From: Halosimplex pelagicum
GTDB lineage: Archaea > Halobacteriota > Halobacteria > Halobacteriales > Haloarculaceae
Assembly (NCBI RefSeq): GCF_013415905.1
Contig: NZ_CP058909.1
Coordinates: 4,836,001 to 4,900,000, forward strand
DNA: 64,000 nucleotides
Reading direction: 5' to 3'
Shown: positions 34,848 through 43,716 of the stretch, piece after piece
Numbering within the stretch: the stretch's first letter is position 1
Layout of the letters: the number at the start of each line of letters is the position of its first letter
Translations under genes and position numbers: made by a program
Notes under the pieces: model-generated
Database searches by the model: none
Seen by the model: the letters and a program-made list of their open reading frames with translations, nothing else
Told to the model about the DNA's origin: nothing

Positions 34848-36425
34848 TTAGACGCTCTGTTCGATCTCTTCGAGGCTCCCTGCGAGCGCTGACATCGCGT
34901 CTTCGGGCGCCTGCTGCTGTGCGATCACGGCGTTGACGCGACTGGCGATCTGCGACGACTGGTCGGGCCAGACGACGGTCACCGGTCGCGGGATGGCGTT
35001 CTCGCCGGCCACCCGGAGCGTCTCCAGATGCGGTCCCCACGGGTCCACGTCGCCGACGTTCTCGGGGTCGAACAGCCGCCGGTCGCCGGTGAGGTAGCCG
35101 AGTTCGCTGAACTGGAAGGTGCGGAAGCTCTGCTGCATCGTCGCCTCGATCACCTGCACGGCGGCGTCGACGTTCTGGGAGTTGGGGTTGACGGTGAGGT
35201 GCCACCCGCCCAGCGCCGAGGCGGTGCCGCCGATGCCCTCGTATTCGGACTCCGCCTCGGGCACCGCGTAGGGGATCGGCATCGTCCCCAGGTCGTCGGG
35301 CGAGAGGTTGTCGGACTCCTCGAAGGCGGTCGCCGCCTCGAAGATGCCGCTGGGCCAGTACCGCAGGGCGACGGCGTTGCCGTTCGTGAACGGCGACAGC
35401 GACGGCCCCTCCGTCCACTCCAGGACGGCGTTGGGCGAGATCTGCTGGTAGCCGTCCAGCGCCTGCTCGTCGTCGCTCCCGTGGATGAGCGTCCGGACCA
35501 TCCGCAGCGCCTGGTGGACGGGCTCCTCGTTGACGGTGACCGGTCGCTCGCCGACGGGACCGAACAGGGTGTCCCGGCCGCCGAAGTAGGCGCCGCCCCA
35601 GGTGCTCATGAACTCGTTGAACGTACAGCAGGAGAGCCCGACGTAGTCCGTGCCCTGCCAGTTGAAGCCGTACTCCACGTCGGCGTTGCCGTGGGTCTCC
35701 GAGATGACCTCCGAGAAGCGCTGCCAGGTCATCGGCTCGGTCCCCCAGTTGTTCCCCTCGGGGTCGAAGCCGGCGTCGGTCACGAGATCCGACCGGTACT
35801 GGATCGTCGGGAAGCCGACCTGCCAGGGGACGCCGTACAGTTCGCCCCGGGGGCCACCGCCCATCCCGGTCCCAGTGTCGGTGTCGCCCCCGCTGCCGCC
35901 GACGGCCTGGGCGGGCGCGCGGGCGCTCTCCAGCGGTGCCTCGAAGTAGTGCTCGTCGAGCATCGACTGAGCCTCCTGAGAGAGCCGCTCGCTCAGGTTG
36001 ACGAGCTGGTCGCGGACGATGAACGGGATCGTCCACCCGCTGTCCATCCGAAACACGTCCGGCGTCTCCCGGCCGGCGTTGAGCCAGCTGCGGTACTGAG
36101 CCTGCACGTCGCCGGAGATCTCCGAGGTCGAGAGGAAAGACACGTCGATGTCCTCGGAGAGGCCGGCGTCGTACAGCGCCTGGCGGGTGTCCTCGGCCCG
36201 GTCGGTGACGTTCGACGGCATCGCCATCTCGACGGTCCCGCCGCCACCGCCGTCACCGCCGTCGCCGCCGGTCCCGTCCGTTCCGTTACCCGCTCCCGGC
36301 CCCGCGCCGTCCTGGCAGCCGGCGAGCCCGACCGCGCCGGCCACGCCGACGGCCTTGACGAACCGCCGCCGCGAACTCGACGCTCCGGGCCCGCTCTCCG
36401 CTCCCGACGATGAGTCCTGGGACAT
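34848..36425 (-). CDS. Extracellular solute-binding lipoprotein of the ABC importer
   Basis: A 525-residue binding protein (family 1, maltose/glycerol-3-phosphate type). It has a twin-arginine signal, SSRRRFVKAVGVAGAVGLAGC, with a lipobox Cys near residue 37, so it is exported folded and lipid-anchored. A Gly/Asp-rich linker follows. The mature protein has WTIPFIVRD, YGVPWQVGFPTIQYRSDL and LRYWPSGIFEAA, typical of carbohydrate binding proteins. Two low-complexity stretches (about 170-185) are haloarchaeal. First gene of the operon; TATA-like ACTATACC lies about 33 nt upstream of 36425. Confidence 0.88.
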   Translation of the reverse strand: MSQDSSSGAESGPGASSSRRRFVKAVGVAGAVGLAGCQDGAGPGAGNGTDGTGGDGGDGGGGGTVEMAMPSNVTDRAEDTRQALYDAGLSEDIDVSFLSTSEISGDVQAQYRSWLNAGRETPDVFRMDSGWTIPFIVRDQLVNLSERLSQEAQSMLDEHYFEAPLESARAPAQAVGGSGGDTDTGTGMGGGPRGELYGVPWQVGFPTIQYRSDLVTDAGFDPEGNNWGTEPMTWQRFSEVISETHGNADVEYGFNWQGTDYVGLSCCTFNEFMSTWGGAYFGGRDTLFGPVGERPVTVNEEPVHQALRMVRTLIHGSDDEQALDGYQQISPNAVLEWTEGPSLSPFTNGNAVALRYWPSGIFEAATAFEESDNLSPDDLGTMPIPYAVPEAESEYEGIGGTASALGGWHLTVNPNSQNVDAAVQVIEATMQQSFRTFQFSELGYLTGDRRLFDPENVGDVDPWGPHLETLRVAGENAIPRPVTVVWPDQSSQIASRVNAVIAQQQAPEDAMSALAGSLEEIEQSV

Positions 36426-36561
36426 GTCTCTCACGATCGATGCTGCCAGACTAAGGTATAGTCCGGCATCCGTTGACACGCTCGGAATAACCGCGGGTTA
36501 CCGCCGTCCCCGCTGTCGAAACGGTCGCCGCCGACTTGATGACGGGCGACCGACATACCGC

Positions 36562-37287
36562 ATGGAACTCGTCGCCCACCGCGGCTGTCCCGACCACGGT
36601 CCGGAGAACACCGCTCGGGCGGTCGCTGCGGCCGCGGCGCGACTGCCGGCCGTCGAGGTCGACCTCCGACGCTGCGGCTCGGGCGAACTCGTCGCCGCCC
36701 ACGACGAGCGCGTCGACGGCTTCACCGACGGGACCGGTCGCGTCGCCGACCTGGACCTGGCGGCCGTGCGGGACCTGCGCGTCGACGGGTCCGACGAGCC
36801 CGTCGCCACGTTCGCCGAGATCCTCGACGCCGTCCCCGCCGGGGTGACGCTGCAGGTCGAACTCAAAGAGCCCGGGCTCTGGCGGGACGTGCGGGCGGCG
36901 CTGGCGGCCGACGACCGTTCGAACGTCCGGCTCTCGTCGTTCTCGGCGCCGGCGCTGGCGGAGATCGCCCGGTCGGAGTGGGAGCCCGAGACCGGCCTCC
37001 TGTTCGGTGACCACCCGGTGGCGAACCTGGATCTCGCGGCCGCCCTGGACTGCGCGAACGTCCACCCGCACGCGCGGCTGTGTCTCGACCCCGGCGGCCG
37101 CGCCCTCGTCGAGCGAGCCCACGACGCCGGGTTCGGCGTGTACGCGTGGGGGCTGGACGCGGCGGCCGGCGACCGGGCGGATCCTGCGGCTGACGACCCG
37201 GAGAACCGGGCGGCGACGGTCCGGGCGCTGGCCGACCGCGGCGTCGACGGGGTGACGACCGATACCTGGGACCTCCCGCAGCCGTAG
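36562..37287 (+). CDS. Glycerophosphodiester phosphodiesterase
   Basis: A 241-residue GDPD (UgpQ/GlpQ type) that cleaves glycerophosphodiesters to sn-glycerol-3-phosphate and an alcohol. The active-site signature is at the N-terminus, ELVAHRGCPDHGPENTARA (His near residue 6), followed by AVEVDLRRCGSGELVAAHDE with metal-binding Glu/Asp/His. LQVELKEPGLW carries the conserved Glu-x-Lys. The C-terminus GVDGVTTDTWDLP closes the barrel. It is cytoplasmic (no signal). It is divergent from the Ugp-type ABC operon, which suggests the importer takes up glycerol-3-phosphate or glycerophosphodiesters. Confidence 0.88.
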   Translation: MELVAHRGCPDHGPENTARAVAAAAARLPAVEVDLRRCGSGELVAAHDERVDGFTDGTGRVADLDLAAVRDLRVDGSDEPVATFAEILDAVPAGVTLQVELKEPGLWRDVRAALAADDRSNVRLSSFSAPALAEIARSEWEPETGLLFGDHPVANLDLAAALDCANVHPHARLCLDPGGRALVERAHDAGFGVYAWGLDAAAGDRADPAADDPENRAATVRALADRGVDGVTTDTWDLPQP

Positions 37288-37379
37288 CTGGTCCGTAACG
37301 CTTCCCTACGCCCCGTAACCGCCGCTTATCGGTCGAAACCGACGATACGCTCAAGCGGGCGACCGCCGAACCGCGAGCC

Positions 37380-38024
37380 ATGCGACGACCTCGGGGAGCC
37401 GACCGGTCGAACGGTGTACGAGCCGCGCCCGCGGACTCGGTGTCGGGGACGGACGGGACGGGGAGCGACCGCCCGACGCCGGCCACGCTCGCCGAGGCGA
37501 CGACGGCCGACGGCGAGGCGGTGCTCGCCGACCTGGTCGAGGCGGGCGTCGTCGACGCGACCGGTGACGACGCCCGCCTCGCGGCCGACTTCGACGAACG
37601 CCGGCAGACGGAGACCGAGCGTCTCCGGGCGCTCTCGCCCGACGATCTCGCGGCCGCGACGCTCGCGATGGCGCCCGCCGCGACGAGCGCCGAGGCGGTC
37701 ACCGAGAGCGAGCGCACGTTCGTCGTGCTCTCGGACGGGTCGAACGAGCCCGCGGGCGAGGTGTGGATCCGTCGACCGGTCGCGGTGGCGGAGGCCGCCG
37801 CCGCGCTCGCGCTGGCGGAGACCACCGCCCTCGACGCGGACCGTCGCGCCGTCGCCGCTCACGGCCTCTCCGTCTACCTCGACGACTGCCCGGTCTGCGG
37901 GACCGACCTCGAAGCCCGCAAGGCCGGCGGCTGCTGCGGCCCGCCGCGCACCGACGCCGAGGGGCATCCGCTGCGGGCGCTCGTCTGTACGGACTGTCGG
38001 ACGCAGTTCGTCGCCTTCGAGTAG
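37380..38024 (+). CDS. Haloarchaeal protein with C-terminal zinc ribbon
   Basis: A 214-residue acidic protein. The N-terminal 35 residues are low-complexity. The middle is helical and Ala-rich (TLAEATTADGEAVLADLVEAG). The C-terminal 50 residues carry CPVCGTDLEARKAGGCCGPP and LVCTDCRTQFVAFE, a probable zinc-binding unit with five or six Cys. I do not recognise the family with certainty. It lies 21 bp before the universal stress protein gene and is probably cotranscribed. Confidence 0.55.
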   Translation: MRRPRGADRSNGVRAAPADSVSGTDGTGSDRPTPATLAEATTADGEAVLADLVEAGVVDATGDDARLAADFDERRQTETERLRALSPDDLAAATLAMAPAATSAEAVTESERTFVVLSDGSNEPAGEVWIRRPVAVAEAAAALALAETTALDADRRAVAAHGLSVYLDDCPVCGTDLEARKAGGCCGPPRTDAEGHPLRALVCTDCRTQFVAFE

Positions 38025-38045
38025 GCGCGGCGCCACTCGTCGGAC

Positions 38046-38513
38046 ATGACCCGCTATCTCCTCGCGACCGCGTCGGTCCACACGACCGCCGCGGCCGCCG
38101 ACTACCTGACCGACCGACTCGGCGCCGACGACGAGGTCGTCGCCCTGACCGTCGACGAACCCGACCTCGACACGCGGGACGCCGGCGACGCCGCCAACGT
38201 CGCCCGGTCGCGGCTGCTCCCCGCGACCGTCGAAGTGGTCGAACGGGAGGGCGAGCGCGCGGCGGCTGCGCCGCCGGGGAACGACGAGGGCGGCAGCGCC
38301 GACCGCGTAGCCGAGGAGATCCGTGCCGTGCTGGCCGAACGCGAGATCGACGCGCTCCTCCTCGGGCCGCGCCGGGGCGACCCGGGGGCGAGCGGCGAGG
38401 GCGGCGACTCGACCACCGGCGTCGCGCCCGGCTCGACGGTTCGCGCGCTGCTCGGTCGCGTGGACGTGCCGGTGGTGGTCGTGCCCGTGCCCGAACTGTC
38501 GGATTCGGCCTGA
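38046..38513 (+). CDS. Universal stress protein (UspA fold)
   Basis: A 155-residue UspA-type protein. It begins TRYLLATASVHTTAAAADYL, ends VDVPVVVVPVPE, and has the central DALLLGPRRGDPG segment where the ATP-binding G-x2-G-x9-G-S/T loop should be (GSTVRALLGR). The loop is expanded by an acidic insert. Such proteins bind nucleotides and respond to stress; the specific role is unknown. Confidence 0.75.
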   Translation: MTRYLLATASVHTTAAAADYLTDRLGADDEVVALTVDEPDLDTRDAGDAANVARSRLLPATVEVVEREGERAAAAPPGNDEGGSADRVAEEIRAVLAEREIDALLLGPRRGDPGASGEGGDSTTGVAPGSTVRALLGRVDVPVVVVPVPELSDSA

Positions 38514-38576
38514 CGCGGCGGCCCCCCTCGTATCGCGGCCGAGCGTCGCGGGAGCCGCCACCAGCGGCCGCGCCGG

Positions 38577-39662
38577 TCAGTCGTCCTCGGTCGCGGCCCC
38601 GATGTCGGCGCCGTCGGCCTCGATGGCCTCCATGTCGGGCGCGACCCGCTCGCCGCGGGCGGACTGGAGCTTGCCGATCGCGACGGCGCAGACGTAGATC
38701 GCCACGGCGAAGAGGACGATGACCCCGCCGGCCGTGACGCCGCCGTAGTAGGCGGCGGCGATGCCCAGCAACACCGCCAGTTCCGCGAGGACGACCGAGA
38801 CCACGAGCGACTCGGAGAAGCTCCGGGACACCTGGGTCGCACCGGCGACGGGCACCACGAGCATCGCCGCGACGAGGATGACGCCCATGATCTGCATCGC
38901 GCCGACGACGACCATCGCCGTCAGCATCACCATCACCCGGTTGTACCAGTTGACGGGGATGCCCGAGACCTCGGCCGCGGTCTCGTCGAAGGTGACGTAC
39001 AGCAGCTGGTTGCGCGTGACGGCCACCGTGCCGACGATGACGGCGAACAGCACCAGCAGGATCGCCGCGCTCTGGGGCGACACCGTCGAGAGGTTGCCGA
39101 AGAGGAACTGGTTGACGCCGACGGCGAGCCCGCCCGCGTTGAGGCTGATGAGCGTCGTCCCCAGCGCGAACCCCGTCGAGAGGACAATGGCCATCGACAC
39201 GTCGTTGTAGGCGTCGGTCGTCTCCGAGATGAGTTCGATACAGAGCGCGGCGATCATCGCCACGACGACCGCGGTGAGGTAGGGCGACACCCCCAGGTCG
39301 ATGACGGCGTTGAGGAACAGCCCGACGGCGACGCCGGCGAACCCGGTGTGGGCCAGCGCGTCGCCGATGAGCGCGAGCTGGCGGTGGACGAGGAAGGTCC
39401 CGATGAGCGGCGCCATCACGCCGACGCAGAGCCCGACGAGGACCGCCCGGTGCATGAACCGGTAGCGGGGGTTCAGCATCTCCAGCCCGGTGAAGTAGTA
39501 CACCCAGTCCATCAGCCAGTACCACTGCTCCAGGACCCACAGGAGGACCCCGAAGACGAGCTCGCCGACGCTCCCCAGTCCGCCCTGCAGCGGGAGGACC
39601 ACCGACGGGTCCGCGGCGGCGAGGACGGTCGCCAGTAGCGTGGCCGCGACGTCCGCGCTCAT
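38577..39662 (-). CDS. Metal ABC transporter permease (ZnuB/TroC type)
   Basis: A 361-residue permease of the ABC-3 family, with about nine hydrophobic helices. Conserved stretches are RHALLxGA-like MHRAVLVGLCVGVMAPLIGTFLVHRQLALIGDALAHTGFAGVAVG and GIPVNWYNRVMVMLTAMVVV. It imports Zn, Mn or similar ions with the ATPase and binding protein upstream. Overlaps the ATPase gene's stop by 4 bp. The last about 40 residues form an acidic cytoplasmic tail. Confidence 0.9.
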   Translation of the reverse strand: MSADVAATLLATVLAAADPSVVLPLQGGLGSVGELVFGVLLWVLEQWYWLMDWVYYFTGLEMLNPRYRFMHRAVLVGLCVGVMAPLIGTFLVHRQLALIGDALAHTGFAGVAVGLFLNAVIDLGVSPYLTAVVVAMIAALCIELISETTDAYNDVSMAIVLSTGFALGTTLISLNAGGLAVGVNQFLFGNLSTVSPQSAAILLVLFAVIVGTVAVTRNQLLYVTFDETAAEVSGIPVNWYNRVMVMLTAMVVVGAMQIMGVILVAAMLVVPVAGATQVSRSFSESLVVSVVLAELAVLLGIAAAYYGGVTAGGVIVLFAVAIYVCAVAIGKLQSARGERVAPDMEAIEADGADIGAATEDD

Positions 39663-40573
39663 CCGTCCACCCCCGCCAGCGACCGCGCCCCGGCCCCGAA
39701 CGCCCGGGCCAGCGCGTCGCTGTCGACGAACTCGTCAGTCGGGCCGTCGAAGTACACCTCGCGGTTCAGGCAGACGACGCGGTCGGCGTGTTCGACGACC
39801 GCCCCGAGGTCGTGTTCGATGAGGAGGACGGTGATGCCCTCGGCGTTCAGCGCCGCCAGCAGGTCGTAGAAGGCGTCGACCGACTCGGCGTCGACGCCGA
39901 CGGTCGGCTCGTCGAGCACGAGCAGGTCGGCCTCGCCCGCCAGCGCCCGCGCGATGAACGCCCGCTGGCGCTGGCCGCCCGAGAGCTCGGTGATACGGCG
40001 GTCCGCGAACCCGCTCATCCCGACGGTCGCGAGCGCGTCGTCGACGACGGCCCAGTCCTCGCTCGACAGCCGACCGGAGACGGCATTCGCGACGTCTCGG
40101 GCCGTGTCCAGCGGCTCCGCTCGCAGCCCGTCGAGTAGTTCCCGGTTGTCCTCCGGGAGCCGGTCGAACCCGACGTGGGGGAACCGGCCCATCTTCACCA
40201 CCTCGCGGACGGTGATGGGCATCCCCGTCGCGGCGCTGGCCTGCTGGGCGACGTACCCGATCCGCTCGCCGTCGTCGAAGCGGTCGGCGCGGTCGCCGAA
40301 CAGCCGCGCCGCGCCCACGTCGGGTTCGAGCAGCCCGAGCATCAGCTGCATCAGCGTCGACTTGCCCGAGCCGTTCGGCCCCACGACCGCGACGTACTCG
40401 CCCGCCTCGACGGTCAGCGACACGTCCTCGACCACGGGCGTCGCCGTGTACCCGAAGGTGACGTTCGCGAGGTCGACGACCGGCTCGCTCGCCGGAATCC
40501 CCGCGTCCGTCGCGGTGGTCGGTCGTTCGTCCATCCCCTCCGCGCTCCCGGAGTCGACGTTCTGTGAGTTCAT
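39659..40573 (-). CDS. Metal ABC transporter ATP-binding protein (ZnuC type)
   Basis: A 304-residue ATPase. Walker A is VVGPNGSGKSTL (near residue 65), the signature is LSGGQRQRAFIARAL, Walker B is LLVLDEPTVGVD, and the switch His is in VLLIEHDLGAVVEHADRVVCLN. The first about 30 residues are an acidic leader. It overlaps the binding-protein gene by 4 bp upstream and the permease by 4 bp downstream, so all three are one operon. Confidence 0.92.
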   Translation of the reverse strand: MNSQNVDSGSAEGMDERPTTATDAGIPASEPVVDLANVTFGYTATPVVEDVSLTVEAGEYVAVVGPNGSGKSTLMQLMLGLLEPDVGAARLFGDRADRFDDGERIGYVAQQASAATGMPITVREVVKMGRFPHVGFDRLPEDNRELLDGLRAEPLDTARDVANAVSGRLSSEDWAVVDDALATVGMSGFADRRITELSGGQRQRAFIARALAGEADLLVLDEPTVGVDAESVDAFYDLLAALNAEGITVLLIEHDLGAVVEHADRVVCLNREVYFDGPTDEFVDSDALARAFGAGARSLAGVDG

Positions 40574-41649
40574 ATCGGTTCGAAGTTCCGCCACTGTTCG
40601 AGCCACTCGGCCGACGGCGCCGCGTCCTCGGGCGTCTCGTTGCCGAGGACGATGTCGAGCGTGGGCATGTTGATGTTGTACGCGATCTCCTCGTAGCCCC
40701 AGTCCTCCGCGACCCACTCCTCGCGGACGCCGGCGTACGGCGTCACGGGGAAGTACGCCTCCACATCCGTCTCGCGGACGAGCTGCTGGGCCGGGCGCTG
40801 GGACTCGAAGACGCCGTTGGCGATGTAGCGGATGTCGTTCTCGCGGATGACCCGCTCGGCCTCGCGGATGTCGGCCGGCTTGACGTCGCCGCTCGCCGCG
40901 AGGCTCGTCACCAGCGGCCGCATCCGCACGCCGTAGCGCACCCCGAGGTACTGGAAGGCGTTGTGTGCGGCCAGCTGGACGACGTCGCGCTCGGACCGGT
41001 CGAAGATGGCCTCGTAGTCCGCGTCGATGGCGTCGAGCACCTCGGAGTTGTACGTCTCCGCGTTCTCCCGGAAGGCGTCGGCGTGCTCCGGGAGGATTTC
41101 GGCGAACCCCTCGGCGATGTTGTCGACGGACCGCTTGGCGCGCCGCGGGTCGAGCCAGAAGTGCGGGTCCTTCCCGCGGCCGCTGCCGACGCCCTCCTCG
41201 TCGGGGTCGAGCGACGCCGCGAGGTCCACCAGCTCGATCCCCTCCCGGACGTTGATCAGCGCCGTGTCCACGCCGTCGCCCTCGATGGTTTGGATGGCGC
41301 GGTCGGCCCACGGCTGGAAGTCCTCGCCGACGTGGACGAACGCGTCCGCCTCGATGATGCGCCGGGTGATGCTGGCGTTGGGCTCCCACCCGTGGCCGTG
41401 CAGCCCCGTCGGAACGAGGTTCTCCACCGTCAGCGGAGTCCCCTCGGCGATCCGGCGGCCGAAGTCGAAGAAACTGAAAAAGGAGGCCACTGCGACCGGG
41501 CCGTTCCCCTCGTCGCCGTCGTTCCCGGCCTCGACCGGCGCGCTCGGCAGCGCCGTGCAGCCGGCGAACCCCGCCGCCAGTGCCGCGCCGCCGGCGCGGA
41601 GCGCGTCCCGCCGCGTCACCGTCCGTCCGTCGTCTGTATCGAATGACAT
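40570..41649 (-). CDS. Metal-binding lipoprotein of the ZnuA type
   Basis: A 359-residue cluster A-I solute-binding protein. The N-terminus has a Tat-like signal (TVTRRDALRAGGAALAAGFAGC) with lipobox Cys near residue 31. Likely metal ligands are His in TGLHGHGWEP, His in FVHVGEDFQPW, His in KDPHFWLDPRRAK and Asp/Glu in the C-lobe. There is no His-rich loop, so Zn is not certain; Mn or Fe are alternatives. The gene starts 22 nt from a palindromic operator and is the first of the operon. Confidence 0.87.
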   Translation of the reverse strand: MSFDTDDGRTVTRRDALRAGGAALAAGFAGCTALPSAPVEAGNDGDEGNGPVAVASFFSFFDFGRRIAEGTPLTVENLVPTGLHGHGWEPNASITRRIIEADAFVHVGEDFQPWADRAIQTIEGDGVDTALINVREGIELVDLAASLDPDEEGVGSGRGKDPHFWLDPRRAKRSVDNIAEGFAEILPEHADAFRENAETYNSEVLDAIDADYEAIFDRSERDVVQLAAHNAFQYLGVRYGVRMRPLVTSLAASGDVKPADIREAERVIRENDIRYIANGVFESQRPAQQLVRETDVEAYFPVTPYAGVREEWVAEDWGYEEIAYNINMPTLDIVLGNETPEDAAPSAEWLEQWRNFEPI

Positions 41650-41670
41650 AGTTTGACACCAAATCCGAAG

Positions 41671-41686
41671 ATTAGATTCGTCTAAT
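41671..41686. promoter_or_regulatory. Palindromic operator for metal importer (DtxR/SirR-type candidate)
   Basis: ATTAGA-TTCG-TCTAAT, a perfect 6-bp inverted repeat with a 4-bp spacer. It falls about where transcription should start from the TATA box at 41709-41717. Haloarchaeal DtxR-family metal repressors use operators of this general TTAG...CTAA form. Which metal and regulator act here is inference. Confidence 0.6.
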
Positions 41687-41708
41687 TCGTAGTTTGCCGA
41701 CGGCGCGC

Positions 41709-41717
41709 TTATATATT
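41709..41717 (-). promoter_or_regulatory. TATA box for metal importer operon
   Basis: ATATATAAG on the minus strand, an excellent archaeal TATA box. The predicted start point is near 41685, leaving a leader of roughly 36 nt before the ATG at 41649 and placing the palindrome over the start point. Confidence 0.65.
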
Positions 41718-41862
41718 TCGGTCGGGGAAACAACTGCTGACGGGGACGCTGCGACCGGACGGACGCCGGCTCGTCCCCGCGGATCGCCGGACCTGCGCCT
41801 CGACCAGTGTCGCCGGTCGGAGAACACCGCTGGGGTCGACCGGTCCGGAGACCGCCGGCCCG

Positions 41863-42990
41863 TTACAGCCGTTCGAGCACCGCGTCGGCGTCGTAGTTCA
41901 GTGTCAGCTCCCGCGAGCGGCCCCGCCCCTCCACGTCGGCGTAGCTGGCGGTGATGATCCCCAGCTGGTCTAACTTGTTGGTCACCTCGGAGTAGCGGGT
42001 GTAGCCCAGCCCGGTCTCGTCGTTGAACACGTCGTAGATGTCGCCGGCGCGCTTGCCGTCGTGTTCGGCGATCACCTCCAGCAGGGCGCTCTCGGCCTCG
42101 GAGAGCTCCTGCAGGCGTCGCGAGAGGTGGACGTACTTCGACTTGTCGTAGGCCTTCTCCACGTCCTGCATCTCGATGGCCTTGCTCGCGCGCATCTCGG
42201 CGTTGAGCCCCGCGCGGCGCATCAGGTCGATCCCGACCCGCAGGTCCCCGCCCTGTTCCTCGGTACACTCGGCGACCCGGTCGAGGACCGGCGCGTCCAT
42301 CACGCCCTCGTGGAACCCGCGGTCGACCCGCTCTTCGAGGATGTCGACGATCTCCGTCTGGTCGTACTTCGGGAAGTACACGTCCTCCGGGCGGAAGACG
42401 CTCTGGACGCGCGTGTCCAAGGCGTCGATCACGTCCAGGTCTAGGTCCGAGGAGATGCAGACGACGCCGATCTTCGCGCCGCCCTGCTCCTCGTGAGCGC
42501 GCAAGAGCGAATAGAGGGTGTCGGAGGCCTCGTCCTCGTAGAAGAGGTAGTTCACGTCGTCAAGCGCAACGGCCAGGACGCGGTCGTCGGCGACCAGCTG
42601 GTCGGTGATCTGCGAGAACAACTTCTTGAACGAGATGCCCGACGATGGGGGTTCGTAGTCGAACACCCCTTCGAACAGCCGCGAGAACACCGAGTACCGC
42701 GTCGAGTTGACCTGGCAGTTCACCCGCACGGTCTTCACGTCGGTCTGGGCCCGGAGCTCGCCGAACAGTTTCTGGACGGCGGTGGTCTTCCCCGTCCCCG
42801 GCGGACCCCGGGCGACGACGTTCAGCGGCCGGGACCCCCGGACCGCGGGACGCAGGGCGTACTTCAGCGTCTCCATCTGCGTGTCGCGGTGGAGAAACGT
42901 CTCCGGCAGGTAGTCGATCTCGAAGACGTGTTCGTCGCGGAACACCGACTCGTCCCACGACAGCATCCCCTCCTCGGGGTCCTCCGTCAT
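41863..42990 (-). CDS. Orc1/Cdc6-type replication initiator
   Basis: A 375-residue Orc1/Cdc6 AAA+ ATPase. Walker A is RGPPGTGKTTAVQKL (near residue 66), Walker B is AVALDDVNYLF, followed by sensor motif CISSDLDL. RDTQMETLKYALRPAVRGS and LRVGIDLMRRAGLNAE are family features; the C-terminal winged helix (YDVFNDETGLGYTRYSEVTNKL) follows. It is an orc/cdc6 paralogue, many of which exist in haloarchaea and only some of which serve an origin. Start at the ATG 42988-42990, with TTAAG about 26 nt upstream. Confidence 0.9.
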   Translation of the reverse strand: MTEDPEEGMLSWDESVFRDEHVFEIDYLPETFLHRDTQMETLKYALRPAVRGSRPLNVVARGPPGTGKTTAVQKLFGELRAQTDVKTVRVNCQVNSTRYSVFSRLFEGVFDYEPPSSGISFKKLFSQITDQLVADDRVLAVALDDVNYLFYEDEASDTLYSLLRAHEEQGGAKIGVVCISSDLDLDVIDALDTRVQSVFRPEDVYFPKYDQTEIVDILEERVDRGFHEGVMDAPVLDRVAECTEEQGGDLRVGIDLMRRAGLNAEMRASKAIEMQDVEKAYDKSKYVHLSRRLQELSEAESALLEVIAEHDGKRAGDIYDVFNDETGLGYTRYSEVTNKLDQLGIITASYADVEGRGRSRELTLNYDADAVLERL

Positions 42991-43215
42991 TACTTTCACC
43001 ACGCTCCCCGCGCCACTTAACCGTTTGCCAGTCGGGGCGAAAGTGGAACGCAACCGCGGGCAGACGGTATGTTTCCGCGAGCGACGGGCCGAAAACTGGT
43101 CGGCGTCCCGCGGAATCGCCCCGGGCTCGACGGAAGTGAAACGGGCATCGGACGGTTCGACGACCGGCGGCGCGCGGCGGTGGATTGAAGCCGAGCCGGC
43201 GGGACTCCCTCCAGT

Positions 43216-43698
43216 ATGGAGCCGACCGAGGCGACGCTCTGCCATCCCGTCGTCGACGGCGAGTTGCTGCTCATCCGGAAACGGCGCGGGCTCGGCGCCG
43301 GCAAGCTCGTCGGCCCCGGCGGGAAGGTCGAGGCCGGCGAGACCGTCCGCGAGGCCGCCCGGCGGGAGGTCCGGGAGGAGGTGCGCGTCGAGCCGGTCGG
43401 CGTCGAGAAGCGCGGCGAGTTCGACTTCCACTTTCGCGACGGGACCGTCGACGACGACTCGATGCACGTCCACGTCTTCGCCGCCGGGGGGATCGAGGGC
43501 GAGCCCGAGACGACCGAGGAGGCCGTCCCGGAGTGGCACTCCACCGACGCGGTGCCCTACGACGAGATGTGGATCGACGACCGCGTGTGGCTCCCGCACC
43601 TCGTCGCCGGCGAGACCTTCCGGGGAACGTTCGTGCTGAGCGACGACGGCGAGTCGCTGGTGCGCTACGAGATGGATATCGGCGTCACTGTGGAGTGA
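43216..43698 (+). CDS. NUDIX hydrolase, 8-oxo-dGTP diphosphatase-like
   Basis: A 160-residue NUDIX protein. The box is at about residues 36-58: GGKVEAGETVREAARREVRE followed by E-V, with all key Glu residues. KRRGLGAGKLVGPGGKVE resembles the MTH1/oxidised purine nucleotide branch, and the later GEFDFHFRDG also matches. It probably hydrolyses oxidised or damaged nucleoside triphosphates. The C-terminal part ends RYEMDIGVTVE. Confidence 0.82.
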   Translation: MEPTEATLCHPVVDGELLLIRKRRGLGAGKLVGPGGKVEAGETVREAARREVREEVRVEPVGVEKRGEFDFHFRDGTVDDDSMHVHVFAAGGIEGEPETTEEAVPEWHSTDAVPYDEMWIDDRVWLPHLVAGETFRGTFVLSDDGESLVRYEMDIGVTVE

Positions 43699-43716
43699 GT
43701 CGGCAGTCAGTGTAGC

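Noticed and set aside
42991..43215. Replication origin beside Orc1/Cdc6
   Set aside because: The gap shows no repeated ORB-like boxes and no AT-rich unwinding region.
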